Below are positions 22,149 through 33,433 of a DNA stretch of 64,000 nt, one piece after another. A program made the translations under genes and the position numbers. Source of the DNA: Shinisaurus crocodilurus. Its lineage: Eukaryota; Chordata; Lepidosauria; Squamata; Shinisauridae. The notes beneath the pieces were generated by a model. That model saw only the letters and a program-made list of their open reading frames with translations, did no database searches and was not told the DNA's origin. Each line of letters opens with the position of its first letter. Position 1 is the first letter of the stretch. The stretch spans positions 161,688,886 to 161,752,885 of the forward strand of contig CM037879.1 in NCBI GenBank assembly GCA_021292165.1, in the 5' to 3' direction.

Positions 22149-22171
22149 ATTGATTGATTGATTGATTGATA
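22149..22171. repeat. (TTGA)n microsatellite
   Basis: About five ATTG units before a moderately GC-rich unclassified block (22172-22558). The LINE at 22596 later inserted next to that block. Confidence 0.8.
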
Positions 22172-22558
22172 TATCCTAGTGACCAAGGACAACTGTTTCA
22201 CCTCAGGATCTGTCCTGCCACCCAGGTGCACCTCCCAGGTAGCCAGTGCCTATCACCACACCACTATTGGGATGGCTATCACCGCCGGGGCTTTCGTGCC
22301 ACCCAGCCTGGCAAACTTAATAGAGGCTGTTCTTTCCCACTATTTTATCCCACCTTTTATGGGGTTTTCCCTTCAGGTATGCTGCCACCAAACCCCTCAG
22401 TAGCATGTGTCCCTTGCGAGGCACGTGGGGTTAACCAAAGACTTATGTATAATTATAAATGGAAAATAGACTGTTTACACACAAAAAGAACAAGATTCAT
22501 TTTGGGAACACAGGTAGGAAATCAGGGTCAGGGAACATAAGGGATTCAGGGGTCAAAT
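22172..22558. other. Unclassified block carrying a 124-codon frame
   Basis: The + frame 22166-22540 (MIYPSDQGQLFHLRICP at its start) overlaps a second frame and resembles nothing I know. The block and its continuation after 23652 are one older sequence split by the LINE insertion. Confidence 0.3.
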
Positions 22559-22595
22559 ACGGGTTTCAGGCAAATACAGGAAATTAAATGTTTTT
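22559..22595. repeat. Left copy of a 37-bp target-site duplication
   Basis: Begins ACGGGTTTCAGGCAAATACA and ends AAATTAAATGTTTTT. The same 37 bases recur exactly at 23616-23652, on the other side of the LINE. Confidence 0.93.
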
Positions 22596-23530
22596 TGGTC
22601 TCTGCACATTCAGAGGATGATCTCCAAACTATCCTAAATGCTTTTGCAGAAGCATACGAAAAACTTGGTCTCTCACTTAACATCAAAAAAACCAAAGTGC
22701 TTCATCAGCAAGTGCAAGCCAATCCTTTGGTGATGCCATCTATCCAGCTTGGCGGGACAATACTGGAAAATGTCGATCATTTTCTCTATCTTGGCAGCTA
22801 TCTTTCTGTTACAGCTAACATCGACAGTGAAATCCAGCATCGTCTGAGCTCCGCAAGTGCCGCATTTTCTCGAATGAAACATAGAGTGTTCGAGGATCGG
22901 GATATTTGTAAGAAGACCAAAACACTGGTTTATGAAGCCATTGTATTACCAACTTTATTGTATGCCTGCGAAACATGGACTATCTATAAACGTCACTTCC
23001 ACCTCCTTGAAAGGTTTCATCAACGTTGCCTCCGGAAAATCCTGCAAATTACTTGGGAAGATAGGCGAACAAATGTCAGTGTACTGGAAGAAGCAAAGAC
23101 TACTAGCATTGAAAAAATGATCCTTCAACGCCAACTTCAGTGGACCGGTCATGTTGTTCGAATGCCTGACTGCCGTCTCCCAAAGCAGTTACTTTACTCC
23201 CAACTCAAGGATGGAAAGCGGAATATCGGTGGTCAATATAAGAGGTTTAAAGATGTTCATAAGGCTAATCTAAAAAAATGCAATATAACCATCGAAAACT
23301 GGGAAGCTCTGGCCCATGAACGATCTAACTGGAGGTTGGCCTTTCACAAAGGTTCCATGGACTTTGAAGAAGCCCGAGTGCAAGGTGAAAGGGAGAAACG
23401 TGCTAAGCGAAAAGCACGTCAAATGAATCCTTTACAGGACCATCTTCTATCTGGTAACCTGTGTCCTCACTGTGGGAAGCTGTGTGGATCTAGAATTGGC
23501 CTCCACAGTCACTTACGGACCCATCGCTAG
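22596..23530 (+). pseudogene. LINE reverse transcriptase C-terminal part with C2H2 zinc finger
   Basis: A 311-codon open frame with no internal stop. It begins at about AHSEDDLQTILNAF, the segment that normally follows the catalytic aspartates, so the active site is missing. It then has LSLNIKKTKVL, LYLGSYLSVTANIDSEI, the thumb-like ATLLYACETW-type segment (LLYACETWTIYKRH), LQWTGHVVRMPDCRLPK, and a basic linker GEREKRAKRKARQ. The C terminus is CPHCGKLCGSRIGLHSHLRT then H, giving a C-X2-C-X12-H-X3-H finger, probably for nucleic-acid binding. The stop is at 23528. Dead on arrival because of 5' truncation. Confidence 0.88.
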
Positions 23531-23615
23531 AGTCTACACAATCTTCTTTAGAATTTCCTCCTTTTATCCCGGAAGACAATCTTACTCGGTCACGAGTGAT
23601 CGCCTGATGATGATG
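22596..23615 (+). mobile_element. 5'-truncated non-LTR retrotransposon with zinc-finger C terminus
   Basis: The 1020-bp insertion is bounded by a perfect 37-bp target-site duplication. The 5' end is truncated within the reverse transcriptase and the 3' end is a short ATGATGATG repeat instead of poly(A). A second, minus-strand piece of the same family lies at 17989-18136 with a longer (CAT)n tail. The intact duplication and long open frame suggest a fairly recent insertion. I cannot fix the clade: the wording resembles RTE- or I/Nimb-like elements known to me from other animals, not Bov-B or CR1. Confidence 0.9.
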
Positions 23616-23652
23616 ACGGGTTTCAGGCAAATACAGGAAATTAAATGTTTTT
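23616..23652. repeat. Right copy of the 37-bp target-site duplication
   Basis: Exact repeat of 22559-22595. This length is long for a LINE target-site duplication but within what staggered nicking can give. Confidence 0.93.
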
Positions 23653-24025
23653 CTAGATCTAGCACTTCTACTCTTCTAACAGACTAATTCTTCAAACCTT
23701 CCTATCTCTCTCTACCTCCCTTCTTCCAAGTACAACCACCTCTCTCTGTCCCTCACTAACTCTCTGAGTCTAACTAACTGACTGACTAACTCACTAATTC
23801 TCTTTTTTAAAATCCAGACACTCCTTCCCCAGCCAATCACACGCAAGCTGCATCTGAACATTCCATTCACTCTAGCTGTCAATCATACACCCCAGGCACA
23901 CTATATACAAACCTCAGTAGGTATTTCTCCTTTAACTAGAACTAGAATCATCACAGCTTGATTGTCTACTGCCAAGTGGCAAGAAGAATTTGATGACACT
24001 ATGGGCATTATCCAACATTGCCCTT
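23653..24025. other. Continuation of the block split by the LINE
   Basis: Pyrimidine-rich text with short CTAACTAACTGACTGACTAA-like repeats near 23770. No gene or family is recognised. Confidence 0.35.
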
Positions 24026-24230
24026 GTGGTAGCAGGAATGACTGCCAGCTCAATGGGAAGCTAGTGTTTGCTAGTGAAGCTGGAAACTAGCCCAAACTAG
24101 CACTTCTGGAATGGGACAAGTCAGTGGTGCTGACTTGTCGCGTTCAAGAAGCGCTACTTTGAGCTAGTTTCCAGGGTTGCACCATGAAGCGCTAGCTTCG
24201 TCTTGCACTAGCAGTCATTCCCACTAGCAC
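24026..24230. mobile_element. Foldback MITE of about 205 bp
   Basis: The left end GTGGTAGCAGGAATGACTGC pairs with the right end GCAGTCATTCCCACTAGCAC at 17 of 20 positions. Inner arms repeat CTAGTTTCCAG and GAAGCGCTA in inverted order. It may extend outward to about 24004 (GCATTATCCAACATTGCCC), resembling the end of the element at 27235. Confidence 0.6.
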
Positions 24231-25088
24231 ACTGTGATTGGTGTTGGTGGACTGCCAGCACTGGACACTTCCCATTATGCAAATTATCTGTATATCTACC
24301 ATCTGGATTTACCAAGGAATCTGATATCCTGCACCTTGCTATGGTGGCCCCAGAGGCACTGCTTTGGATGACTGACAGGCAGACATGGACAGGGCTTGGA
24401 CTGTGCTATGGACTGCCTTGCTGATTTGTCTGCATGAAGGCAGCTGGTAGACTAATACATTAACATGCACATTCACTAATTGCACCCTACATGTGCCTCT
24501 ATTAATTTGATCTCCAAGGGACAAATGTGTATTTCTTTGCATTTACAGAGCACATATTTGCATCACATTTTTACGTGATGCCTTGGCCCCCATTTGTACA
24601 CGATGACATCAGTGGCTCCGTAAGATTCTCTCACCCTCTTTCATCCTCTAATTTGAAGTTTTATTTATTTTACTTAGATCCATAGTATTTGTTTTATATA
24701 ACTGTTTTAATTTCATGCTGTTACTACCTATGGGCACACAATAAAATTCTGCTAGTATTGTTGCTCATTCTGGCAGTCAGCCAAAAGGAGAAAACTGTGG
24801 CTCTGCCTTTACAGTTCTGCCACTCCCCAACCCCATTCTTTCTCACCACCCTGTGTTATAGAGTACATAATTTCCCTTGAATGAATATTAATAATCATCA
24901 GAATTGCAAAGTGAACGGTAGCTTTGTGTTAGCAGGTCACGAGGTTTTAAAGAACATTGTATGGGTGTGTGTGTGTGTGTGTGTGTGTGTAGATGATGGT
25001 GTCATGTGATTGGTTGCCAAGGAACCACCCAAATGTTCCCTGCCACAACCAGAGGATGCTTTGGCAGTTACTACATAAGAGTCTACAT
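24231..25088. other. Non-coding stretch with (GT)n
   Basis: A (TG)n microsatellite lies at about 24965-24991. Otherwise AT-rich without recognised content. Confidence 0.45.
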
Positions 25089-25224
25089 CAGTCTTCCCCA
25101 ACCTGTTGCCCTCTGGATGTTTTGGACTTCAATTCCCATCAGCCCCAGACAGCATCACTAATGGTCAGGAATGCTGGGAGTTGTAATCCAAAACATCTGG
25201 AGGGCGTTAGGTTGGGGAAGGCTG
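25089..25224. mobile_element. hAT-type foldback MITE, second family
   Basis: 136-bp palindrome beginning CAGTCTTCCCCAACCTGTTG and ending AACCTAACGCC-type inverse text (GTTAGGTTGGGGAAGGCTG). Inner arms are GGATGTTTTGGACTTCAATT and AATCCAAAACATCTGGAGGG. The flanking octamers GTCTACAT and GACTGCAT agree at 6 of 8. Related to, but distinct from, the 4404 family. Confidence 0.8.
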
Positions 25225-27234
25225 GACTGCATGACCACTCCTAACTTTTTTCCACCTCTCATAATTAAGCATCCTGAATGCCATGCCATCAGCACAAGGT
25301 GGTTGATCAACAGGAGGATTTAAATTCCTCCTCCTGCTACTGCCAGCACTTTCATAATTCACTCCTTGCTGGTACAAATTTGTTTAATTCTGGAATGAAA
25401 AGCAGGAAGGGAGAAGTGGGTGAAGAGGGTTAGGGAAATAAAGGTTTAAAGCCCTGCCGGCATGAAGCTGGCATGAAGTTTATCTTATCTGCATCTGTAG
25501 AGTGCATGTTTGTTACAGGACCGCTGCCAAAGGTAGTGCAAAGATGTTCCCAAGATGCTCCCTCCCCCCCATGGATTAGTACCGGTAAATCCTTGTGTTG
25601 AATAAAGTGTTAAAGGCATCTTAAATCTGGACTAGGCATCAGTGCCCAAGGTGTACTTGCTGATCTCGTTCCTGAGCTGACTGGACCAACTGGAAAGTAA
25701 TGTGGCTGCACAGCCTCTTTTTCCCCTCTCCTTTTTTTTTTTAGCTGATTACAAAACAGAGTATACACAAGTAAAGCAAAGATAAATAAGAATAATACAA
25801 ATGGAAAAATGAAGTTATAACTTGGTATTTCGGCAGTTTCAAATCAAACATATGAATTACATTTTAAAGCATTCTTTACACTATTATGAAATAATTCAAT
25901 ATCATTGGATTACCTTAACCATGCTTTTTCAAATTAATGAACCTGCTCGGCCTCTTCTGAAGCCCATCTCTCCTAATTCTGGCCCTATATGCATATAGCG
26001 TTATATAATATATCCAGTGGCAAGCATAGCATACTAAGATACCAGTATCTTCAATCCAGCATGCCACTTCTGTTTTCCCAGAACAATGCTGGTTTTCCTG
26101 GTCCTGCCTGGATTCTCATCATTCTCTTCCTAAACCCAGTTTATCAATGTAATCCCACTTTCCCTACCAGTATCCCTGTGGGGTGGTGGAAACTATGGGA
26201 CCTGGGTTCATACAGAAGTGGGATGGGTATTTATTCTGTAGCCATTTCTCTTTCCACACCACAAACATTGTGGTTTACTGTGACACTTAATCATATTTTG
26301 ATCCTAAAATGGTTACTGTGTGATTTTACATTCATAGGTGTTTCAAGGGTGGCGCTTCTTTTTCCCCTTTCCCCACTTTTTTGTTGCCTTAATGTATAAC
26401 TTGCATCATTTTTACTTAAAGTTTCTGCTTGGTAAGCATTCAGCAAGCATACTGAGTAGCTCTGATAATTAGGTAATTTGAATTCAGGCATGGATGCTGG
26501 ATAATGCATCCTGGGATGGTAGCTGGTTTGCTGTAAAGGTGATGCATTCAGTCTTTAGTGGAGAGTGTAATGGCCTTTATATCATTGTTGCTTGCCTGCC
26601 TCCAACCTGCTTTGAGTGCAAAAGCATGTGTGTGCTCTATTCGCCCTCTCTTTCTCAGGAGAAGCAGCAGATGTTGACAGTGAATATAGTGTAGAGGGAA
26701 TAGGTAAAATAATGAACTGAAGTGGTAGCTTAATGGAATTATTAATGGAATTTGTGTTCACATAATGAACAAGAACTAGTTCTATTAATATAGGTTTTAC
26801 ACACGTAAGCCTGTGCCAAAGTTTTATAAAAATTCTCATCCTTCTCCAGCAAGGCATTTGTATGGTACATACAATATGGATTGTATAGTACAGTGTGCAA
26901 GCAGAATTGTCGTAATTCTTTGATTCTGCCAGTAGCTCTCTTTCTACCAGTGTGAGGTTCTTTTTGGTGTATAAATCAGTATGAAACCATTTTAAGTGTT
27001 AATAGAACTGCAAAGCAAAATGTGGATATTTAAAAGTTAAACGCATGACTTCAGATGTTCTCTGCAACCTCAACTTTTTCGGGGGGAAGGGAGTCAACTT
27101 TGTAACCATTTTATCTACACTTTCTAACATTGTATTCTGTGCTTATAAGACCATTCTTTGTGGGCTTATTGTTGAAGTCTCAAGCTTCTTCAAACACAGA
27201 TGTATCTTGGGAGACTGAATGCTCCCTGAAGATA
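25225..27234. other. Long AT-rich stretch, possible L1 3' UTR remnant near 25730-25900
   Basis: A T-run at about 25731-25742 followed by ACAAAACAGAGTATACACAA and similar A-rich text resembles a minus-strand LINE 3' UTR. That is compositional only. The remainder shows nothing recognisable. Confidence 0.3.
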
Positions 27235-27568
27235 TTGGGCAGTATCCAATGCTGTCATTCCACAAACTCCAAAAGCGCTAGCAGAGCTCCATCGAATCTT
27301 TCCACCCCCACAAGGGGTTGTGCAACGGGTTGAGCAAGCAGAGTGTGCAGCTGGTTGCACAATAGGTTGCACAAGGGGTTGCACAAGAGCAAAGCGCAAC
27401 CAGTTGCACAACAGGGTTATACAAGCGTAATGCAGAACCGGTTGTGCAACCATAGTTGCACAAATGTAACTTTAGTTGGATTCTCCTCTTGTGCATAGTT
27501 TGGAACCTAGTTTCCACTAGCACAATGGCATTTGTGCTAACAGAATGATGCAGTTGGATTCTGCCAAT
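27235..27568. mobile_element. MITE with internal TTGCACAA repeats
   Basis: The left end ATTGGGCAGTATCCAATGCT matches the inverse of the right end, which reads ATTGGCAGAATCCAACTGC on the other strand, giving terminal inverted repeats of about 25 bp. The interior 27312-27466 is a degenerate array of GGGTTGCACAA and GGTTGTGCAAC units. Frames through this array are repeat artefacts. Superfamily unknown. Confidence 0.6.
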
Positions 27569-29238
27569 TAATTGGACGATGTCTTGGCAAAGAATACTCT
27601 ATTGTCATGGGGAATAAGCATTTCTCTCTCTCTCTCACTTATGTTTAGAATAGAGAATATACCAACCCATACAGAAATGACATTGAAACACAAAACATAA
27701 TATTTAAGAATGAACATTTAAAACAGTTAGTTTTAAAATTGTGGTTAAAATGGTGGCCCGTGATTCTTGAGAACTTCATTTTTACAATGAATAGATAATA
27801 CAAAACCCATACTTGTTTTTTGCATCCTATCAGGCTGAGTTACTTGTTCCTTGAGAGCAGCCAGATAACAGTATAGATCAGACACTGTGCCAAGTCTTGA
27901 TTGTGTCTAAATTTTTAAGCTGGCATCATAAACCCATATATATTTCCACTAGGGTCAGTGAAACACTCTGCTTGTTAGAAGTAGGAACTTTATTACTTTG
28001 TTGAATAGGAATAGTTCACGATATTTCAAATCCCACTTTAGGGCAGGGCTGATAAATACTGATACTTAATGACATTGTCCATATTTGTAACTTATTGTCT
28101 ATTCTTGACATATTCAAGATCAAGATCAAATGTACAGTATTGCCCATAAAGTCTAGTTTATAATTGATTATGATGATTTCCATTTTGTTAATGTGCTGAC
28201 TGTTATATTTTATTGTGGATTCATGCTTAGCTTGGGGTGAATGATATTGGGTAAAATATACTGTACCTATAATTTGTATTAATGGAAATTTAATAATAGC
28301 TACCGGTCATATGCTGAAATTAGAAATGAGTGCAAAAGTTATGTCGTAAAGCATTAAAAAGCATTACAATTTAGGTTCTGCCACACGCTGTATTGTGTTC
28401 CTTATAAATAATTTATAGCAAAGTTGGGTCTTGAAGTCCAGCAGTCATCTTCTGGAGCTGACTGTGCACCATTGATACTTGATTGTTTTGTTTCTGTTGC
28501 TTTCCTGCTCTCTACCTGAAGCTTGGGGTGGCTGGCAACTATTTAAAACCATAAACTGCCATGATATATTTTTTAAACTTTCCGACAGAACAAACACCAA
28601 ATTAAAAAGAGTTTATGTTAAAAATAAAAATGAACCTTTGGGATAGATCCACAGGTGACCTTCCTCATGTTAATGGCATCTTCCACTTATGGAGGAGCTA
28701 TTCTATCCAACACTGGCAAGTTGCCCAAGGGGAATAAAACTAAAACTAAAAGAGTTCCTCTGCTTGTACAACAGCATACACTATACCTTGCTTAAGCAGA
28801 GCATAAGCACTGTTATACAATTATAGCACTCCATAATCTCTTACATGAGCATTTGTAGAACATCCAGTGTAGGATACGATGTTCACTGAGTGTCCTGTTT
28901 GGCCTAGTGCTGAAGGAGAAGCTGAGATCAAGCACAGTGGAGAAGTACAAGGACAGGTATGGTTCCAAGAGCAAAGTGGAGCTGGGATTTCCAGTTCAGT
29001 GACACCAGAGGACTGTCACAGTAGGACCGCAGGAGCAAGAAGCTGAACTGCACAGAGCGAAGGACCTGTAGTGTTCCAGCTGTGGATAGACTAGAACTGA
29101 AGTCTTATGTAGCCTGGTCTTCAAGAGCCTTGTCTGAACTCTGCTGCATGTAGTTAACCTCTATAGACCTCATGGCTTCCTGCTCCTGAGGAGTCCCCTA
29201 CTCTTGAGGAGCCCCTACTTCTAAGGAACCCTCTTAGT
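27569..29238. other. Long AT-rich stretch, nothing recognised
   Basis: A short (CT)n tract occurs near 27623. No supported gene or family. Confidence 0.4.
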
Positions 29239-29377
29239 CATGGAATCATAGAATAGTAGAGTTGGAGAAGGGGCCTATAAGGCCATTGAGTCCAACCCCC
29301 TGCTCAATGCAGGAGAACAGATGTGGGCAGCCCAGGCAGTCATCCATCCATGCACTGACCTGGCTCCTACCTGCTTA
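29239..29377 (-). mobile_element. CR1-like tail or decayed 5S-SINE fragment
   Basis: GGCCATTGAGTCCAACCCCC and TGCTCAATGCAGG are the reverse complement of the CR1-like tail found in the 5S-SINEs. ACCTGCTTAGCTTCAGC at about 29370 may be a decayed 5S A box. The middle has diverged. Confidence 0.45.
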
Positions 29378-29379
29378 GC

Positions 29380-30065
29380 TTCAGCATGTGGCCTGCATTA
29401 CGTGTTCTCGCCACCTGCAGGCTGGCTTTTCTGGGCCCTAAGGTGTGCGCTTTGCTGATGGGAGTCTGCCTGCACATGCACCTTGTAGGGTTGGGTGGTC
29501 TCTTGGACTCTTTCCCTGATGCCATGTGTGAGGTGCATTCATCAGGGGCCCATCCAAGGCTAACTCAAGGTCCACCATTCCCAAAGGGCCCAGTGTAGCT
29601 TATCCAGAGATGCTGGAGGTGTCTGAAGAAGTGCTGGAGTCAGGGGGTCCCACAGGGTCTTCAGATTCTGCAACATCAGGGTCCTTATCAGAAGAGACAT
29701 CGTGGCTTGGGTCTGGGTCAGGCATGACACTGGGAGACACTGGCAATTGTGAGGTTATAAAATGTTGGTGGGGTGGGACCATGCACTCTATCTTGAGCTC
29801 CTTGGAGGAAAGGTAGGATATACAGGTAATTAAATAAATATTTTTCTCTTCTGTACACTTTGTAACTAACCCCATTACCTCACACCTGACTAAAAGCAGT
29901 CCCAAATAAACAAGTCTTCTGCAAAATAGGCTCAGACTTCAATTCATCAAACAGAAGAGGGAATTCCACTGTTTTGACATAGCAGTCAAGAATAACACTA
30001 TATATGGCCTGGCTGTTTTAAAGTCCTCTTGGTCAGTAGACAATCTGATCCAGGATTTAGGGATA
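29380..30065. other. Mixed sequence without supported gene
   Basis: A + frame at 29610-29816 (LEVSEEVLESGGPTGSSDSA) is acidic and low in complexity. It ends in text (GAGGAAAGGTAGGATATACA) resembling a LINE or SINE 3' tail, so this is probably retroelement debris. Confidence 0.35.
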
Positions 30066-30478
30066 TTGGAGAAAGACCACCTTCTCCCATATAAACCTGC
30101 CCAGTTCTTAAGATCTTCTGGAGAGGCCCTTCTTTCGAGACCACCATCTTCAGAGGCACATTTGGTGGTTACCCAAGAGAGAGCCTTTCAGGTGGCTGCT
30201 CCCAGGCTGTGGAACTCCCTGCCAAGGGGGGTTAGGTTTGCTCCCTCTTTGCTGTCCTTCCACTTGCAGATGAAGATCGCTTTATTCAAGAAGGCCTTTA
30301 GCCTGTAGCTAGGTCTGTTGAGTTGGGTGCTATTTTTAATAGTATTTTCCCCTGTAATTTTATTGTATTGTTGTATTGTACTGTTTTATTATTGTTTTAA
30401 TAAATTTTAATTGTTTCTGTTAACCTCCTTGAGTGCCACTTTTTGGTAGAAAGGTGGGGTACTAATAAAATAGATACT
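30066..30478 (+). mobile_element. L3-type LINE 3' end, + strand
   Basis: Frame 30066-30308 encodes the C terminus (HLVVTQERAFQVAAPRLWNS, LPRGVRFAPSLLSF, MKIALFKKAFSL). A 3' UTR follows with TTTTATTGTATTGTTGTATT and a terminal GGTAGAAAGGTGGGGTACTA-type tail. This is the best copy here of the family's coding end plus UTR, and allows the copies at 40505 and 48950 to be recognised. Confidence 0.85.
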
Positions 30479-30625
30479 AGTTTTGGATGGGGATGCACTC
30501 ACCCTAAAGGAGCAAGTGTGTAGTTTGGGGGTACTCCCAAATCCATCACTGATCCTGGATTCCCAGACAGCGGCTGTGGCCAGGAGAGCTTTTGCCCAGT
30601 TTCGGGGTGGTGTACCAGCTGGAGA
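30479..30625 (+). mobile_element. Second L3-type LINE piece, internal ORF fragment
   Basis: Encodes MDGDALTLKEQVCSLGVLPN then LDSQTAAVARRAFAQF, which corresponds to DGVALPLKEKVRSLGVLLEP in the 2193-2984 frame. In an intact element this part lies upstream of the segment at 30066, so the order here is inverted by rearrangement or by a separate insertion. Confidence 0.75.
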
Positions 30626-31916
30626 AGAAGGATCTGGCCTCCAGCTTTTCTGGAGAAGAAGGATCTGGCCCCAGTGACACATCCAAAATCTGCATATTGG
30701 ATCAACTCACTACAGACCGAGTCAACGCCAGCAGGGGTAAACAGAACGAAATCCACCAGGCTCAAACCGGTAAAATCCATAGTGATTTCACTCCCAAAAT
30801 GGAATTCTCATACATTCCTATATAATTCATCCTTGTAAATAGGCAGCTGAATGTCCAAAAAATAATCAAGGGCAACTCAACATACGAGTACAGTACAATA
30901 ATCTAGCCTTGAGATTATGAAGGTATGAATGTCATACACCTAATATGAATCTGTCGGGCCTCCCCATGACCAGTTTCCTTGGTCAAAGGTGCTTCTGGTC
31001 ACAAGCTGGAGTACCAGGTATGCAGTATTCCAGAGAATACTGTGAACCTGAGTGACCAGAAGACAGAAGGCTATAATGGGTATCGTTATCCTCTCTCTAG
31101 GTCACAAGGCATAGAGAGCTTCAACTAATGGGTGGTATATAAATATATATACATCTATACATACTAAAATAAAATAAAAATAAGGCATGCTGGCGATCAT
31201 TATTTCAGTCTTGCCTTGTCAAGTTCATAACCAATAAAGAATTTTTTGCACTGCACTGCATCAGTCCAATAATGTTTCGCCCCCAGCACTTAATTCAGAA
31301 CATTCCCAGTGAGTAATTTATGAGCAGGAAGCACCTTTAGTGTAGTTCAGACTCTGCTTTAGTTTTATCTGGGGCTCAGTGCAGAGCAGATGCATTTCCA
31401 TATGAAGGTGCTAGCAGCCACAGGAAATAGCTGCACTGATTAATGCTGTGTTTCTCAGGGTGTCCAGTAGCAAAGGTTTGACACAAAATCTGTACTTTAT
31501 GCTGATGCGATATGGATTTTCCCCCCTCCACACATTGATGTACTGTGAGTTATCATTGAAAAACTAACTGCATGATCCTTGATCAAATGCCAGCTTTAAT
31601 TCAATTGTTATCAAGACGAAGAAATGAATGTGACATTGGCTGTAATAATTATGTTCAGTTGAAAGGAATTTAGTGGGTGAAAACCTTAGTCTTCTAAGTT
31701 GAAACTGCAGATAAGGGAAAATTTGGCAATTGTATATATCATTCTTCTAGTTTGTGCTTTTATTGCTCTTGACAGCCTCGAAAAGTGTTAAGGTATATCA
31801 TAGTTGAGCCTTTTGCATTGGGTTTGGCTAGAAATCTAAATGAGAAGAATAAACTCCTCCATGGAATTACTGTGGATGGAAATGCCAGTCACAAGATATA
31901 ATTTAGTTCAGAATAC
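30626..31916. other. Non-coding stretch with a short LINE tail
   Basis: AGAGAGCTTCAACTAATGGG followed by TGGTATATAAATATA at about 31107-31150 is a diverged L3-type 3' tail on the + strand. The rest shows nothing recognisable. Confidence 0.4.
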
Positions 31917-32085
31917 AGGCTTGTGGCTTACGCTGGCTCAGCTTGTCTGAGTGTGGAAAGCTAAGCAGGGTCAGGCCTGGTTATTACTTGGATGGGAGAC
32001 CCCTCCTCTAGGTTCCTGCATTGAGCAGGGGGTTGGACTCGATAACCTTGTAGGCTCCTTCCAACTCTATGATCTATGAAATCTA
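31917..32085 (+). mobile_element. 5S rRNA-derived SINE with CR1-like tail, copy 2
   Basis: Same structure as at 20012: GAAAGCTAAGCAGGGTCAGG, CCTGGTTATTACTTGGATGG, GAGCAGGGGGTTGGACTCG and CCTTCCAACTCTATGATC. It is nearly identical to copy 1 over about 165 bp, including the leading AGGCTTGTGGCTTACGCTGG. Confidence 0.82.
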
Positions 32086-32601
32086 AGACATACTATCTTC
32101 ATCCTCTCACTCCTGCTCTCTCCAGAACTATGGGGATGATCTTGAGGAGTGGGGGAAATCTGGGAAGCAGGCAACAGAGAAAGTGTTATAATAATGGATA
32201 ACTTTGATTATTAGGTAAATGCTCATTCAGGTAGTGACAAAGAAAAAATTTCAGGCACAATAAATGACTGGCTTGGAGCGGTTGGTCATAGAACTGACTA
32301 TAGGGGAGGCAATCCTGAGTGGTGCCCAGAACCTGGCGCAAGTTGCAAGTGTTGTTGAACCAGTGCTTTCTTTGAGCTATCAATTTCAACTTGTGTTAAG
32401 TGGAAAGTTGCCCAGAAAATCATACACAGTCACATTTAATTTCAAAAGAGGAAACTTCTCAAAAATGAATGGATTAGTTAAAAGAAGGTTGAAAGTAATG
32501 GTGAGCCAAAGATTCCCCCCCACTTTTTGTGAAACCATTTGTCCCCTTTGAAAGAGGGGATATTCTGCAAATTTATGGTGTGTGAGTGTGAAATTCTAAG
32601 A

Positions 32602-32636
<35 letters not shown>

Positions 32637-33393
32637 TTCTTCCCTTAATTTGAAGTGGCTTGAGTGTTTTTTCATTTGTCTTTTTTTCCTTAAAGAACCT
32701 GGCCACTGCTTTAGGGGGCAGCTTCGGTCCCGGCACAGCATCCCAGCAGCATCCCAGGCTGGAACAGAGTAGCCCATGGGAATGACACTACATCAAGTGC
32801 CAGAATCTCCAGGCGAAACTCAACGTTCAGCCAAGTCTACTGTAAGCACGTGTGGGGCCGATTTGGACCAGGACCATGAGGATTGAGGAGGCGGGATTTA
32901 AGCTTCCCCGATCCCATTTTCAGCCCAAACTTCAACGCCCCATGGGAGTGGGGGTTGAAAAAAGAAAAAAACCCTCTCCATTGGAATCCAAAATCTAATG
33001 CAGACATTTATTTTCTTTTCCAACCCTCCCCCCAACAGGGGAGTAGAATTTCAGCCAGATAATGGGAGGGCGGAAGCTTATATCCCCCTCTCCCAATTCA
33101 CCAAGTTATACTTTCACATTCTCACTTCCCCAAAGTTGGAATGCTGTTCTTTAATTAAAAATACATTTAAAATATGTATGTTTGGGGAACATGCACAAAA
33201 ATGCATACATAAAGGGAAGTGTATTCTAGGAGAAGTTAACATACAATAATGCATCATATTGGGGGAATTGTAAGTAAGCCAATCACACATAGCTCTGCTA
33301 TGCATGATTAGCGGAACGTTTAGTTTGGTCATCCTTGCACTGGCAAGACCTCCTGCCTGGCAAGTGTGCAGTCATACATGTGACATTCAGCAC

Positions 33394-33395
<2 letters not shown>
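32086..33395. other. Non-coding stretch with (TG)n
   Basis: A (GT)n microsatellite lies at about 32604-32635. No gene is supported. Confidence 0.45.

Positions 33396-33433
<38 letters not shown>

Noticed and set aside
22166..22540. 124-codon frame next to the LINE, possible 5' part of its ORF
   Set aside because: It lies outside the target-site duplication and so cannot belong to the inserted LINE. It resembles nothing known to me.
29600..29905. Acidic Ser/Pro-rich frames on both strands
   Set aside because: Low-complexity, mirrored on the opposite strand and adjoining retroelement tail text. No splice support.
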